From Anopheles merus (taxonomy: Eukaryota > Arthropoda > Insecta > Diptera > Culicidae), in NCBI RefSeq assembly GCF_017562075.2, contig NC_054085.1, forward strand, positions 11,316,259 to 11,380,258: a DNA stretch of 64,000 nt, in the 5' to 3' direction. A program made the translations under genes and the position numbers. Within the stretch, counting starts at the first letter, position 1; each line of letters begins with the position of its first letter. The notes beneath the pieces were generated by a model. That model was not told the DNA's origin, searched no databases, and saw only the letters and a list, made by a program, of their open reading frames with translations. Below are positions 1 through 12,700 of the stretch, one piece after another.

Positions 1-2340
1 AAGAGTTCAAGTTGAATGTTGAACGCTACGGAAGGTCAGATGTTGATATAGAGCAATTGTATGGGGGCATAACCCGGAAGCTCAGAAGCCTTTTTTCATT
101 AATTGTGGCGTAATATGTCGTGGCAGATCTATACAAGCTTCCCAGACAAGTAGTCAGTCCTTGTGTCCTTGAGGAGGAGCCTCATCTATCGAAAAGATCC
201 CCATGCCAGCATTTTCTTTCTACCACAATGTATGATTGTGATCGATTATTTTGAATTGACACATTGTTTTGAATATTTTGTCGAATTTTTTAATGTAATA
301 CTCAATCCAGTACTTTAGGGGCTTGGAGAGATCAGGTGATATGCTTGATAATTATCATAAATAGTTTGAGGCGTTGTTGTTTCCGTTAATATTTATTATA
401 GTGAATATTTATTTGTTCATTATAATGTATCGATAATTTAAGTGTAATTATGTTCTAAGTCCATAGGTTCGATCAGTTTTCGACGTTTAGTACAGCAATC
501 TCTGAAGGAATTTGATTCTATAGCACCGTTATTGGAGAGGCATATAGGAAATTCCAAGTTCCAGCGATAATATTCTCATCGTTTATCCATGTTCTTCATC
601 AAGTAATTTAAATATACTAGTTAATTTAGCCCGATTACAAGGTTTTGCAATCGAATTTATGAAGGTATTTTTGCAAAAACCATGGCGTATGATATTTGCA
701 TTTGGTGTAGAGTATTTACTCACACTGTTTCACTGTTCGTACTTCTTAGACCAAGTCTTCAACAATAGGTCAGAGAGTGCCAGACCCAGAAGTATCTCAG
801 ATATAAGGGAGCATGGTTTTATTTACCACATTTACTATCATTTTCCCTCATAATCTACTTTAAAATTTTGAAACATATCACTTTCTTTATACCAGTATAG
901 AGGAAAAAGCTAAACAACCTTGCAAAAATAACACAATAACTTTTTCTTTATCCCGTTTCAATTTGCTGCCCCGCAGAGCTCAATTCATATTTCACTTCTG
1001 GTGACAGACTCCGTAAATGTTTTCACCAATATTATTATGCGTCCCTGGCTTTATTGTTGTATTTTTGAAAATCTTGATATGAGATTTGAAAACATGGCCG
1101 GATTGCATTGTATAATGTTTCTTCATCCTGGTCTTCTTTGATCATTATTGCACTCCAAAAATGAGAGAGAGAACTAATTGACTCTTTGTTCTGGTATGCA
1201 ACAGTCGTTGCTTTTGAAGCGAAATGGTCCAAGAAGCCCTGCAGTAACGCACCGTTAGTCGTTGCTAGAATTTGTATTATAGAAGATAGATCAGAGGCTC
1301 TGACGAGTAGAAATGCAAAGTAGCGTTTGATTGCATAGAATCAATTCTGAGATAATCAAAGCAAGCCACACGATCTTCTCACAACAATAGAGATAAAAAC
1401 AACCGTCAGCACCTTGCTAATTCCAACTGCTAATAAGATGAGTTTATTGAGAGATGTAATATGCTCTATAAAACTTCTAAAAGGCACAACATGTTCAATA
1501 TTTTTGATGTACCGATATCTCAGGTATCATTTACGAGGTGTAAGGTTTTAAATTCCTGTCGAAGATCACACAGATAGCAATCGATATCTTTCACGATCAT
1601 TACCAACAACATCTGAGAGCAACGGAAAGTGTGTTATAGTTGTCTACTATGCCAAGGTCAATGCAAGGTCAATGACATTAAAATGCAGTTTAGACGAGGA
1701 TAGTGGCAATTGATACCATTTCCATATTGTAGAATTTTCATTAAAAACTTCTGTGTAGCAAATTGCTGTTTATGTTTCAATCGTATCATAATTTGTTAGA
1801 ATATACCTCTTAAAAAATAAACGAGTTTCTTCAAAACATCAAAAAAAAAATCTACAAAATCTAGAAATTTGTATTCTATCCAACCCTGGATTCAAACGTT
1901 TATGATAACTCGCCTGATTCGCCACCTGATTCTGTCATTCCCTGCCAGCACCGACCACCGACACAAAACCGACCGAAAACATCCGAAGTGCGCACGTGCA
2001 GCCATCGCCAAAACGGTACAAATCGTCTGATAACAAATGTGCGCAGGAGTGGAAGAGAACTATACCCGAAACCTACCGTCAGGATAATTGTGATGCCATC
2101 CCATTCTGGCCCAAATGCTCCGGCTCGCAGAAAAAAGAAAACCTCGGAGAAGCCAAGAAAAGTTAGCCCACCATAAGGAAGGCTGTACTTGCACGGGGTG
2201 GTCCACTGTCCACGGGCAGTCATTTTCTTTTCGACCACTGCGCTCAGTGCACCGCCGGAGTTGTGTTTTGTGCAAGTACCTAATTCCAATAGAATCAGGC
2301 TCTGCTGTCCTGACCAGCCTTCCTTGCCTCCCCTCTCCTC
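1..2340. other. Intergenic, no gene recognised
   Basis: AT-rich sequence with only short open frames. I recognise no domain, RNA gene or transposon ends. The last few hundred bases become more GC-rich toward the transporter gene and could include upstream regulatory DNA, but no motif supports that. Confidence 0.5.
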
Positions 2341-3579
2341 GAGAATTCTGGTAACGATCCAAGTGTGTGTTCTCGCGCGTGTGTGCAGGTGAAAAAAGAA
2401 GCAACTAAAACCACCGAATTTTCCACGCTTCCAGTTGTGAGAAGAGAGAAAAGAATTTGGCTTTTAACCAACGACCACCCGCGCGCAGTGTGTGATATAG
2501 TTAGATAATTTGTACGGGACTGGCTGGAACTAGCCCCGGACAGAAAAAAAAGTTAGGCTCAAAAGGTTCGACACCGTGTCGGATTACGTATACTCTGGAC
2601 GTTTTTTGTTTTTTTGTTTTAATTTGGTTTGGGTCTTCGTGTGAAGGCCTTTATCTGTCCGGTTCTCGCCTACTACACATCCTTACAAGGGTGTTGTAAT
2701 TTTTGCGAGTGTTACGTGTACAGTAGCCAGTGCAGGAGGTACACAAGAAACGGATTGCCAAATCGAAGCAAGCACAGAAAGAAAGAGGTTACAGCAAAAA
2801 GAGAGATAGAGAAAGAGAGAGGTATAGCTTTACCACCACACCACCACCAAAGTAGAATTGTCTGAAAGACAAGTTCAGTGGTGATAGTATTACATAAACT
2901 GGTGCTCTAGACTGGAGCAGCAGTTAATAACCTCAGTCAACATTACGAAGACACACTTAGGCACCATAGTATTAGACTACACTATACCGTATTGCAATAG
3001 TTAGACATTGAAGTTGGAGGCGACATCTTCGAACTTCGCGCATAGGAAAATTCTAGATTAAATCCTCCTCAGCGGGTGAGGACCGCGTGACAATACTGTA
3101 GTGAACAATTGTTGAAAAATTCGTCATTCGGGACATTCGGCAAATTCTGGAAAACCCAACAAAGAGAAGCGTTTCGTGCCACAGAAAGAGTTCCAATTTC
3201 CTGCGCCGTACAAAATGCGTGACTAGACACATACACACACACACAAAGAGAGTGTGAGGAACGGAAGACACATCGTCGTTCTCATTTCCGGGAAGTACGA
3301 GTACGAGCTAGCAGCAACAGTAACAGCAGTATTACAGTGGAGGCTTGTCTAGCACAACTGTCGTGAACGTGGACGGCGGCAACTGTGTGTGTTTTGGGTA
3401 AGCAGCTCGGGAAGTAGCAGGTTCATCTGCTCTGGTGCCATCTTGTCGTGTGTCCACAGCACACCGCCGGAAAACTACTGCCGACCGAAGAAACGAACCA
3501 CGGAACCAGCAAACACCGTTAGCAGTCCAATGAAACCAAGTTTCAAGAACGGAAAGTTCGCCACATCCATCTACGAAAA
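2340..3579 (+). promoter_or_regulatory. Probable promoter / 5' UTR region of the transporter gene
   Basis: This stretch lies directly upstream of the inferred first coding exon, which starts at 3580. It has CA-rich and poly-purine tracts typical of insect leaders and no convincing coding frame. The transcription start cannot be placed from sequence; the region is assigned by position only. Confidence 0.3.
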
Positions 3580-3693
3580 ATGTCTCTGCCAAAAGAATGG
3601 AATCTCCAGGTAAGTGAGGCGTGGCAAGGGGATTGTTAAGGAGAGGAAGCGGCTGCCCTTGTCATTTAGCTGGGGGGTTTTGGAGGCACTGTT

Positions 3694-3729
<36 letters not shown>

Positions 3730-6700
3730 GCAGCTGCACAAGTTCGTGGAAAATCGATATTGTTCCATCTCCACCAACTCCCTCACACGGAGGTACGGAT
3801 CACAACACGGTGTGGTCGGAGATCCGGCCCATTCTTTCCTCTCTTTGTGGGTGAAGGTATCATTTGCTTACAGTGGCAATCGGGGATGATGATACCGATG
3901 ATGATGACGATGAAACCAGAACCGGTAGCGTACTTGCGCAGGAACGTGCTCCGAGAGTTTTGGAGCAGGAACATTGAGGAGCCGAGAGTACTGAGCGCGG
4001 AGTAGGCGTTGAGATAGACAGACATTGCGATGGCTTCGGGCTACGGGGGGGGGATGTTGTGTGTCACTTTGCTCTGTTGTGCTGCAGCAGGCAGGATCTA
4101 CGCTACTGACGACGGATGGTTACGAAACACGGGATGCAGTAGTAGGCGAGCATTGGGTGAGGTTTAGAGTTTCACTCTCAACGAGCCCGCCGGGCTTTCG
4201 GGCCTACACATCGGCAAACAACAGCTGAACGGAAATAAGCTCGCTGCAAGGCACTGATGCATCATCGTCGCTCTATGCGGGGAGCGCGAGAGTTATTAAT
4301 TAAAACAAAGACGATCACACATAAGCACACACACATATAGGGCAAAAATAAAGCCACCAAAACTCTTCCTCTTTGTCATCCTACCAGGGTGGATGTGGAA
4401 TGCAATGGCGGAAGCTAGCGCGCTCGGTGCATCTGCGGATGCCACGGCAAGTGGGTCGTGTGCCCTTGCACTTTGTATCAGCGACTCTTTGTGTGGTGCG
4501 GCGCTATGCCGGTGGATGCTGCATAAAATGTGGGTCACAGACACAGGCAGGCAACACACCATCGTTAGGTTCCAGCCATTGGTTGGAGCGTGGATGGCAA
4601 ACACTGGGTGGCTGCAGTTATCATCGCCCCCCCCCTTTTTTTGCTATGCACGGTGGTCCTCTCTGCCGCAGTTGTTTGTTGGTCCGGTGTGCCGCAGTGC
4701 CATTGTTAATGTGCGCTGTCTCTAATAAATGATCATTATTTTCGTATCGTTCTTTGCTTCTTTTTCGGATCTTTTGCAGCTCGGAGTATTTTTGCCGAGT
4801 AATTGGTGTGTGGAGAACATGGGGGATATAATTTAATGATGGCTTTGTTTATTTTTAACCACAGTTTTCCTGCCTTTCGTATTGCGCAAGAAAGAGGCAG
4901 GCATATGATTGATTATTTTTGAAAGGCAACGGAAAAAAATCTAATCCAATTATTTGAACATCGGAATTATTTATTGTTTTTTTTTTTCGATTGCATTGAG
5001 CAGGTTATTCATTCAATCACCTTACTAGTCAAATTTATATCTTAATAAGGATAATCTTGATGTCTGCATATTTAAGCTATGTTGGCTACAATATTATCAT
5101 TATTTTTAATTAATACAACAAGTAACGTATTCATAAGTTACGTATTACCGGGCTCCTTTCCTTTTTAAGATCGTAGGCTGAAAAGCCTATCAGCTGTTTG
5201 CATTGTATAACAGTTTTAGAGAGTGTGGGTTTAATATACTTTTTTTTTCTTTTGGTTCAACAACCGTTGTCGGTTAAGGCCTGTCTGTACTATTTGTGGG
5301 GTTAGCTTTCAGTGACTTTGGGATTACCCTCCATAGCAGGACAGTCAATCCTACGTATGGCGGCACAGTCTATTTGGGGCTTGAACCCATGATGGGCATG
5401 TTGTTAAGTCGTACGAGTTGACGACTGTACCACGAGACCGTCTCAGTATAATATACAGGAGGGCTTATCCCAAGCTGTATGTATTTAGAAGGTTTAGTTT
5501 TATCGCTTCTACTTCTGAAAGGAGATTTAAAGAATATTTTGTATATTCGTCAAGTTACCATAGAGCCTGTTTGAGCAACAGTATTCACCCGTCTAGTCAA
5601 AGTGACGTTTAAATTTAATTACAGTCTTTCCCCGAGTAACGCGAATCTCGAGTTACGCGAATGTTTATTTTAGACAGTTTATATGTCAAATCAGTACAAT
5701 TTTCTCCAACAATTGTCAAGTGAAAAAAGAATTGCAATATGTCCAAAAAATTTAAATAACAATAACAGAAATAGCCGATGATCCTTCCTCGAAAGGGGTT
5801 AATACGGCCAGGCCGTAGTAAAAAAAAAAAACAAACAGAAATAGCCGCATTTTGTACACAAATTGAATTAAATTAGTAATAAAGTGCATAAAAGCACTAT
5901 TTTTAATCAAAAATAACTATTAAACAAGAGTATTTTGGCTGAAAACCGTGATATGCGACTTACGTAAACATCCGAGTTACGCGAATGTCTCCGGGACGCA
6001 TTATTCGCGCAACTCGGAGAAAGACTTATACAAAACATGCTATGAGACCACCTGGTCTACATACACTTTAATTCAAGATTTAACCATCTGAGGCACTACA
6101 AACAGCATTCATTTTAGCTAATGTTTGTGCTACATCTTTAAAGTGTCTTGGTAGATCAATAAAGGTATTGTCCAACTGGAGCACTGAACGAAAGCAATCA
6201 AAAAGTACCTGTTCATGTTACATTGTTACCTGCCCAACCATCCGCTGGCCGAGCAACTCAGAAAAAGCGGTTGATGGTGTTGTAGGACAGCTACAGCAGA
6301 ACGGAACAAATTGGTACATGTAAAGCAGACCGTTAGCGGTTGTTCTATCTAACATAAGAATGAATCACGAATATGGATCGTTGTTTGCTCCGGTGTAAGA
6401 ATCTAAAACCGTATGGAAATGATGCATCCATATTGCGATTAAAGCAGTTGTTTGCGCACTGTCTGAAGTTATTCTTTGATCTCCCGTAGCAAAAAACAGG
6501 GAATAATGCATCTCTAGATGTTATATGAATCCAAAAATAGAGAGAGCTGTACCACAACGTCTGAGATATACTGTTAAAATAAGTTTCTGCTAAATGGAGA
6601 AGTAAAATTTTGCTCTTTCAATTTTCTCACAACATAATTCCAGTTTTTACTAGACAGATAATGCCAGTTTGAATATGCTTTTAATGAATGATACTTTAAT

Positions 6701-9700
6701 CGCGATAGTAATCATTAAACATTAATTTTATTCCACCACAAACACCTGCTATACGAGCCAGCCTTACGATAAAGTCGTAAAATATCGCTTTAGCCGTGTA
6801 CAGCTATCTCGTACTCAGCCCTCAACCAATGGGATGAATAATACATGGTACTTGACTTAGCGTCTTTATTGGGTCGATCAATAGGACATATACATGCAAA
6901 GAGTTATTGGTTGGACAAAGAAGCTTGTCAACCCAGGCAATCCAGGAAATAATACACTAAGTGGACGTTTGCCTTGCTATTCTAATCGATTTTTCAGCAA
7001 ATCTGGTAAAATTATTAAATATATTTTAATTGCATACTTTCAGGCGCTTACCATGGTTGCCAAGGAGAAATCTAATTTTTCACTCACAGTTTCATGTTTC
7101 GTTTACTGGCTGTTTGCAAACAGATAGAAGATAGAAGTGAATTAGAAATTTGATATAGTTTGAAGCGATCATTATAGAAAAAGTAATATACTTAAATTTT
7201 TAGCAAAATATTTAACAAGTAAAAAGCTTTCGTTAAGCATGAGTTCATGCAATTAACATAAACCCGTCGTTAAAAGTCGCAAAACAATCAACATTGCATT
7301 CCTAGGAATTCCCTTTTTAATCGTTTCCTTCCTCACGGGTACCACACGTACCCTCTATTTCGCTTTCTTCCATCGGCAAACGGGTGACACCATTTTATGT
7401 AGCAGTAATTGCAAAACGAAAAACGATGACATCATTATTAGCCTGTGGGACACACACTGAATGACTGGTATTGATTGCCTGTAATAATCATGCCTTCTTT
7501 CCACCCTGCACCCATGGGTTTCCCGGTTGAAGTGGCATTAACAATGCAACATCCTCCCGCCCACACACGTCCATCGTGAGGTTGGTGTGCTGTCTTTGTA
7601 CTGGGTAAAATCCTCCACTCCCAAGCACCAGGACAGTCGAACAGGCGCACAAAACAACAACACTTTAATGGTTTCGTTACAGAACTGTTCCGGCAGATTG
7701 TCTGGTGTGGGCTGCTTCATGAACATGTTCGGCTGGCATTTGTTGTATGAGGAGCTTTTTCAGTAGAGAGAAAGAGAGTAGAGGGAGAGAGTGCGAGAGA
7801 GAAAGAGCGAGAGGAAATCAATCAATTTATTGTGTGCACACAGCCAGGAAATGTACGGCCATGGCCGTGGGACAACCACTCCCCGGCAATGTACCACCGC
7901 GCCGACACCGAGAGCTGTTGCAGTGACAGGTCGGGAAAGACGTCACCCACACCCTCGGTGGTACGTCTCCGGGCCGTGGGTTTTCCCGTTTGCCCTTGGG
8001 GCTGATGATTGGGTTGAAAACAGTACGCACCCGGCCAGCGCAGCAGGCCACTCGCCTTTCCGATACAACGAGAAAGCTGCGGCGCATTTGGTGTCCTTTC
8101 GCATTGTTAAATTGCTAAATTTAGCAGCTTTCAAAAATAATAAACATCGTTCGAGCAAGTTTGCCACACGTACGTGACGCAAGCGTTTGTTTGGAGTTTA
8201 TAGACAACAAAAAAAAAAAAAGAATTTGCTTCGGTAACACACTATCCTACTGTATGCATAAACTCGCCTTATCACAGATCGATTCGGGCACAGAACAACA
8301 AAGCCATCGAAAGACAAAGTTTGTCCACGCACACTCAAAAGCGAAAACCAAAAAGAAGTACTAAACCCGAAGGCTTTTCAAAGTTTAATGAGCATAACTA
8401 TTAATTTCAATCTCGCACGACCTTGCTCCTCCATTTTTTGGGAGGAAAAAGCGATAAACAAACTCTTCTTCGTCTTTACGTGCGTCTTCCTTTTCTGTGC
8501 TGTAGCTGATCTTACAGCGCACAAAGTTTAAAGTTTTGTCGATAATGGCTGTCACCGGACTCGGCCCGTAGACATGGGACAGTGGGGGAGGAAGACAAGG
8601 GAAATTACATGCTATGTAGAATGGTTTTTGTTCAACACTCCTCCCTCCCTCGGACTGAGCATTTCGCTGCTGCCGATTGAAACATTGCTCTATTGTGAAG
8701 CTCCAATCGATCGAGTTTTTCTCTATTTTGTTTGACTGATAAAGCAACGAACCCGCGAAAGCGTGATGGAGCAGCCTGGTACTTCACGCTGTGCCGTACA
8801 GTTAGGCGCATTTAACATGATTTAATGGGTCAACTTTTACGTTTGGAAGCAACAATCAAACTCCATAAAAAAGATGTGTTGTTTAGTAAGTTTGGTAAAG
8901 TTGTTGTATAGGATTAATAAAACAGATTCCTGCTCGCGCGCACGGTCGCCATATTGTGCAATACAGCCCTGGACGACACGTGCCCTGTCAGCGGGCCACG
9001 TGGGCAAACAAACAAATCAAAAGAGTGGGAGCGGGGAGGTTTCTTCTCTCGGGCCATTTTGCTTCCATATTGTGAAGAAAGGGAGCATTGTTGCGTGTTG
9101 CTTTGGGACATTACACAGCGCCGTTTTAACTTGTCATGCATTGTGGTGGGTTATTGATTAAATAGTTTCAACAAAGTTCGATTTGTAAAGTGAATCATGC
9201 GAACCATTCGTCATCTGGAATGTCCCGTGACATTTCAAGGTCTTTCGTGGCCACGTGCGGATAGCGTATGAGTAAGTGAGCTTTTCCTTCCAAATTGGTT
9301 TTGTGCAAAAAAGAGGATAATAAAAATGGAACAAAATTAAGGGCATAATAAAGGGGTTAAGGTTTTGGGCATTTAGTTTGATCAATCTCTGTATCGTTTA
9401 TCTTTTTTCCCTGCCAGACATCGCAGGAGTGTCTTAATCAGTACCTGCGCCCACAAAGCCTCTTTTCGGAGGATATCGAAATACAGCCCCACGCGGACGA
9501 TAACCGGCTCCGGTTCGACGGCGTGTACCATCCCTCCATCCCGGAGCAGCGATGCCGGGCGCCTCTCAATGCTGCCCTGCTGGCCGAGTTCGAGAACAGT
9601 GGCTCCATGTTCTCGATCCAGTCCGCACCGGTCGTTACCGCTGCTGCAGTCTCGACCACGGCCGCACCAACGACGACGACCGGCACCGAAGGTCCAAGCC

Positions 9701-12700
9701 TGCTGCTCGATGACTTTGGCATCCCGGCGCAATCGGTGGCTGGAACGACAACGACGACGACCAACGGCGCCGGCGATGAACGCAGCGATACACTGCTCCG
9801 ACCTTCCTCACTGGCCCTCGATACGCACTACAACCTGGCCAAGCCACACACTGGTAAGATCTTTGATAGCAATGTCGTTGAGTGTGTGTGTGTTTGTTCG
9901 TGCTAATGGTCCACTTTTTATTTATAGCGGTGGAGCCCCAGCCTTCGACCGAGCTGGACGAGGACGACAACGAGAACCTGTTGACTGTCTCGAGCCTAAC
10001 CGCGCGGCCGCTGATAGCGAAATCGCGTGAAATCCGAAACAAAAAGTAAGTGCTATCACATTCACCAAAAACAGAATTACAGTGCCTACCATAACTATAT
10101 GAAAATTACTTACAATCCGAAAGTGATACAGTGGCGAACAGCTTTTGTCAGACACCTTTTCTTCTAATTGACGTAACGTGTTTCGCGGACGTGCTGGCCT
10201 ATACAGGCTTTCGAGACTTAATTCATTACCACACAACCGGATAGTCAATCCTTGCTATGGGGGGACGGTTCATCCTTGGGGACGGTCCTTCCTAGGCCTG
10301 AACCCATGACGGGTATGTTGTTAAGTCGTAAGAGTTGACGATTGTACCACAGGCCTGGCCCAGTGAAATATTCTCGAGCGGTCGAACGCTCGAATATTGG
10401 TGTATGTCAAATTTCAAGGATTCAAATTTTCAATTTCAGTCAAATTATATCAAATTTTCGTATAATTTCACATGCAGTGGTAGATTTTATCTTTTTTATT
10501 TATTTGATAATTGATGTTTTAAATTAGTACAAACTGCTCAAAGAACTGTCACATTTAAAAATTTGCGTATAGCGCAATAAAATTAAATTACTACAGGTCG
10601 ATCAGTCCAGCATATTTTGACAAATTTTTATTTGACAGCTTGGGAGTCCAAAGTTATTTTGCAACTGAGACAAAGTCGTTAGTAACCCTTATTCTCTATC
10701 TGTCAATCTGCATACAAATCTCCATCCATCATGGCTACTAAAATCAGAGCTACGGACCCACATGTAGTCTATTTAGGCACCTTTGTATAGCGAAATATAC
10801 CTGTATAAGGTAGTATACTCATATAATTTATTACAGAATTTGAAAAGTGTTTTTACTCCTTGTTTTTGAAGGTTTTAATAATTTATTGAGAATATTTATC
10901 AACTTGTAATTTAAATAAATTCTATTAATTTTTGGTTCAATTGGTCTTGTATTTGAAAACGTTTTTAAAATGCATTATTTATTGCCAAAACAAAACTGTT
11001 TGGCAGTGTCTTAGTTATGTTGTTGTCCCAAATAGATTTATTTTTTGAAAAATCGGTTTGAAAGTATGAAATCACATTCTTCACAAATCAAAGATTCACT
11101 TTTTTATCGCTTCTGGATTTTAATTCAACTAAATCGCCAAAAACGACTGTCCATATAGTTATGGTAGGCACTGTAGAGCTTTATGGCAGCTCCAGCCGGA
11201 ACTAACACACATACATTCTTGCACTACCCTCTTCCAGACAAAAGCTTCACATCCAGAAGCAGCGGAAACCGGTAGCGTCCGATACGAGCGAGGACGACGA
11301 TGACAGCCCACCGGACGGTGGGTACGGTTGGATCATCGTGTTCGGCGCCTTCTCCGTGCAGTTCTGGGTGGCCGGGCTGGTCAAATCGTACGGCGTGCTG
11401 TACGTGGAGATAATGGAAAACTTTCCGAACGCGTCGGCCACGACCGCCTCCTGGATACCGGCGATACTGTCGGCACTGTGCCTGGTGCTGGCACCGCTCT
11501 CGAGCGCACTGTGCCAGCGGTTCTCGTGCCGGATCGTGGTCATCATTGGTGGGGTGTTCTGCGGCCTCGGACTTACGCTGAGCTATTTTGCCACGAGCAT
11601 GTACCATCTGCTGTTTACCTTTGGAATATTGACCGGTGCGTTTGCGGATTTCTGTAGCGTCGTTTGGGTTATTCTAATATTTTATATGTCTACAGGTATT
11701 GGCGGAGGACTTTCGACCACTCCTGGGATCGTTATCGTGTCGCAGTACTTTGAAAAGCATCGCGCCCTAGCGAACGGTATCACAATTTCGGGAACGGCCG
11801 CCGGCAGCTTCGTTTTTCCAATGCTGATCGAACGGTTGATACATCTGTTTGGATTTCACGGTACACTGCTGATACTGGGTAAGAAGCTATTACTCTATGT
11901 CAATTGTTCAGGATTTACGATCACTAATCCAATAATTCTTCCTTCAAGGTGGTTGTATGCTGCACGTATGCGTTTCCGGTGCTCTTTACCGACCGGTTGA
12001 GAAGAAGCAACACCTTGTCCCCTCGAAGGAAGGCACACAGTTCTCGTCCCGCAGCGATTTCCGGGAAAACCTGGGCCACCTCAGCTCATCCGAAGACCAC
12101 CTGAGCAAGCGCTGCCTGGAGGATCTGTTTCTGGACGATCAGAACCGCAACAGCCTGACGATCGACAGCAAGTTCGGTAAGTGCGACGTGTTCTACGCTC
12201 TCTTCCACGTACTCTCGGTGCAGTTCCATTTTACTGCTTTACTGCGCAAACTGTTATGAGTTGTTTCTTGTGTTTTTTTTCTTTCTTGCAAATCCGCAAG
12301 AAAAATACCTTACCTAAATGCCTTACACACGTTTTGCTAAAGCGGTAGGGCGTCTCATGAGGGGTTAGAGGATAGAGGTATCGTCCTTTCTGAGATTTGT
12401 TCGACTTTCTTACAATCTGTTTAGGGTCTGTGTTGAAGTTGCTCTGTCAGGTGAACATCGTTTCTTTGTTCCTTTTCCTCATCATCATTTGTTTGGCTTA
12501 TTTCCTTTTTGAATGTTCAATTGCTTTGTGTTGCGGGCACAGGGTGATTTTGAGATCTTGGGAAACTAAACCTAGAAGTCGACGTAGAACCGTTTAGTCT
12601 TGTGTTTGCTGCTCTTCCACTACTCGATCATCGTTAGGTTTGTTGCTCTTCTTCTCTTCGCTTCGTGTAGCACATATAGCCAGCCAGTCCAGGGGATGGA

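Larger units (their letters stand above)
3610..9417 (+). other. Transporter intron 1 (5.8 kb)
   Basis: Large intron between the 10-codon first coding exon and the second coding exon. It holds a CAG microsatellite, one SINE200-like copy and one TA-flanked MITE, listed separately. A GA-rich tract lies around 7765-7815. The remaining sequence shows no exon or RNA that I can support; alternative first exons are possible but not visible. Confidence 0.6.

Noticed and set aside
1035..1232. 65-codon minus-strand frame
   Set aside because: Short, no recognised family, in AT-rich sequence; chance cannot be excluded.
3571..3889. Open frames with poly-Gln, poly-Ser and poly-Cys
   Set aside because: Created by the CAG repeat in intron 1 of the transporter; no homology or splice support.
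9569..10030. Overlapping frame in the transporter N-terminal exons
   Set aside because: It ignores the GT-AG borders at 9854 and 9927; the chosen frame joins exons in phase to the transporter core.
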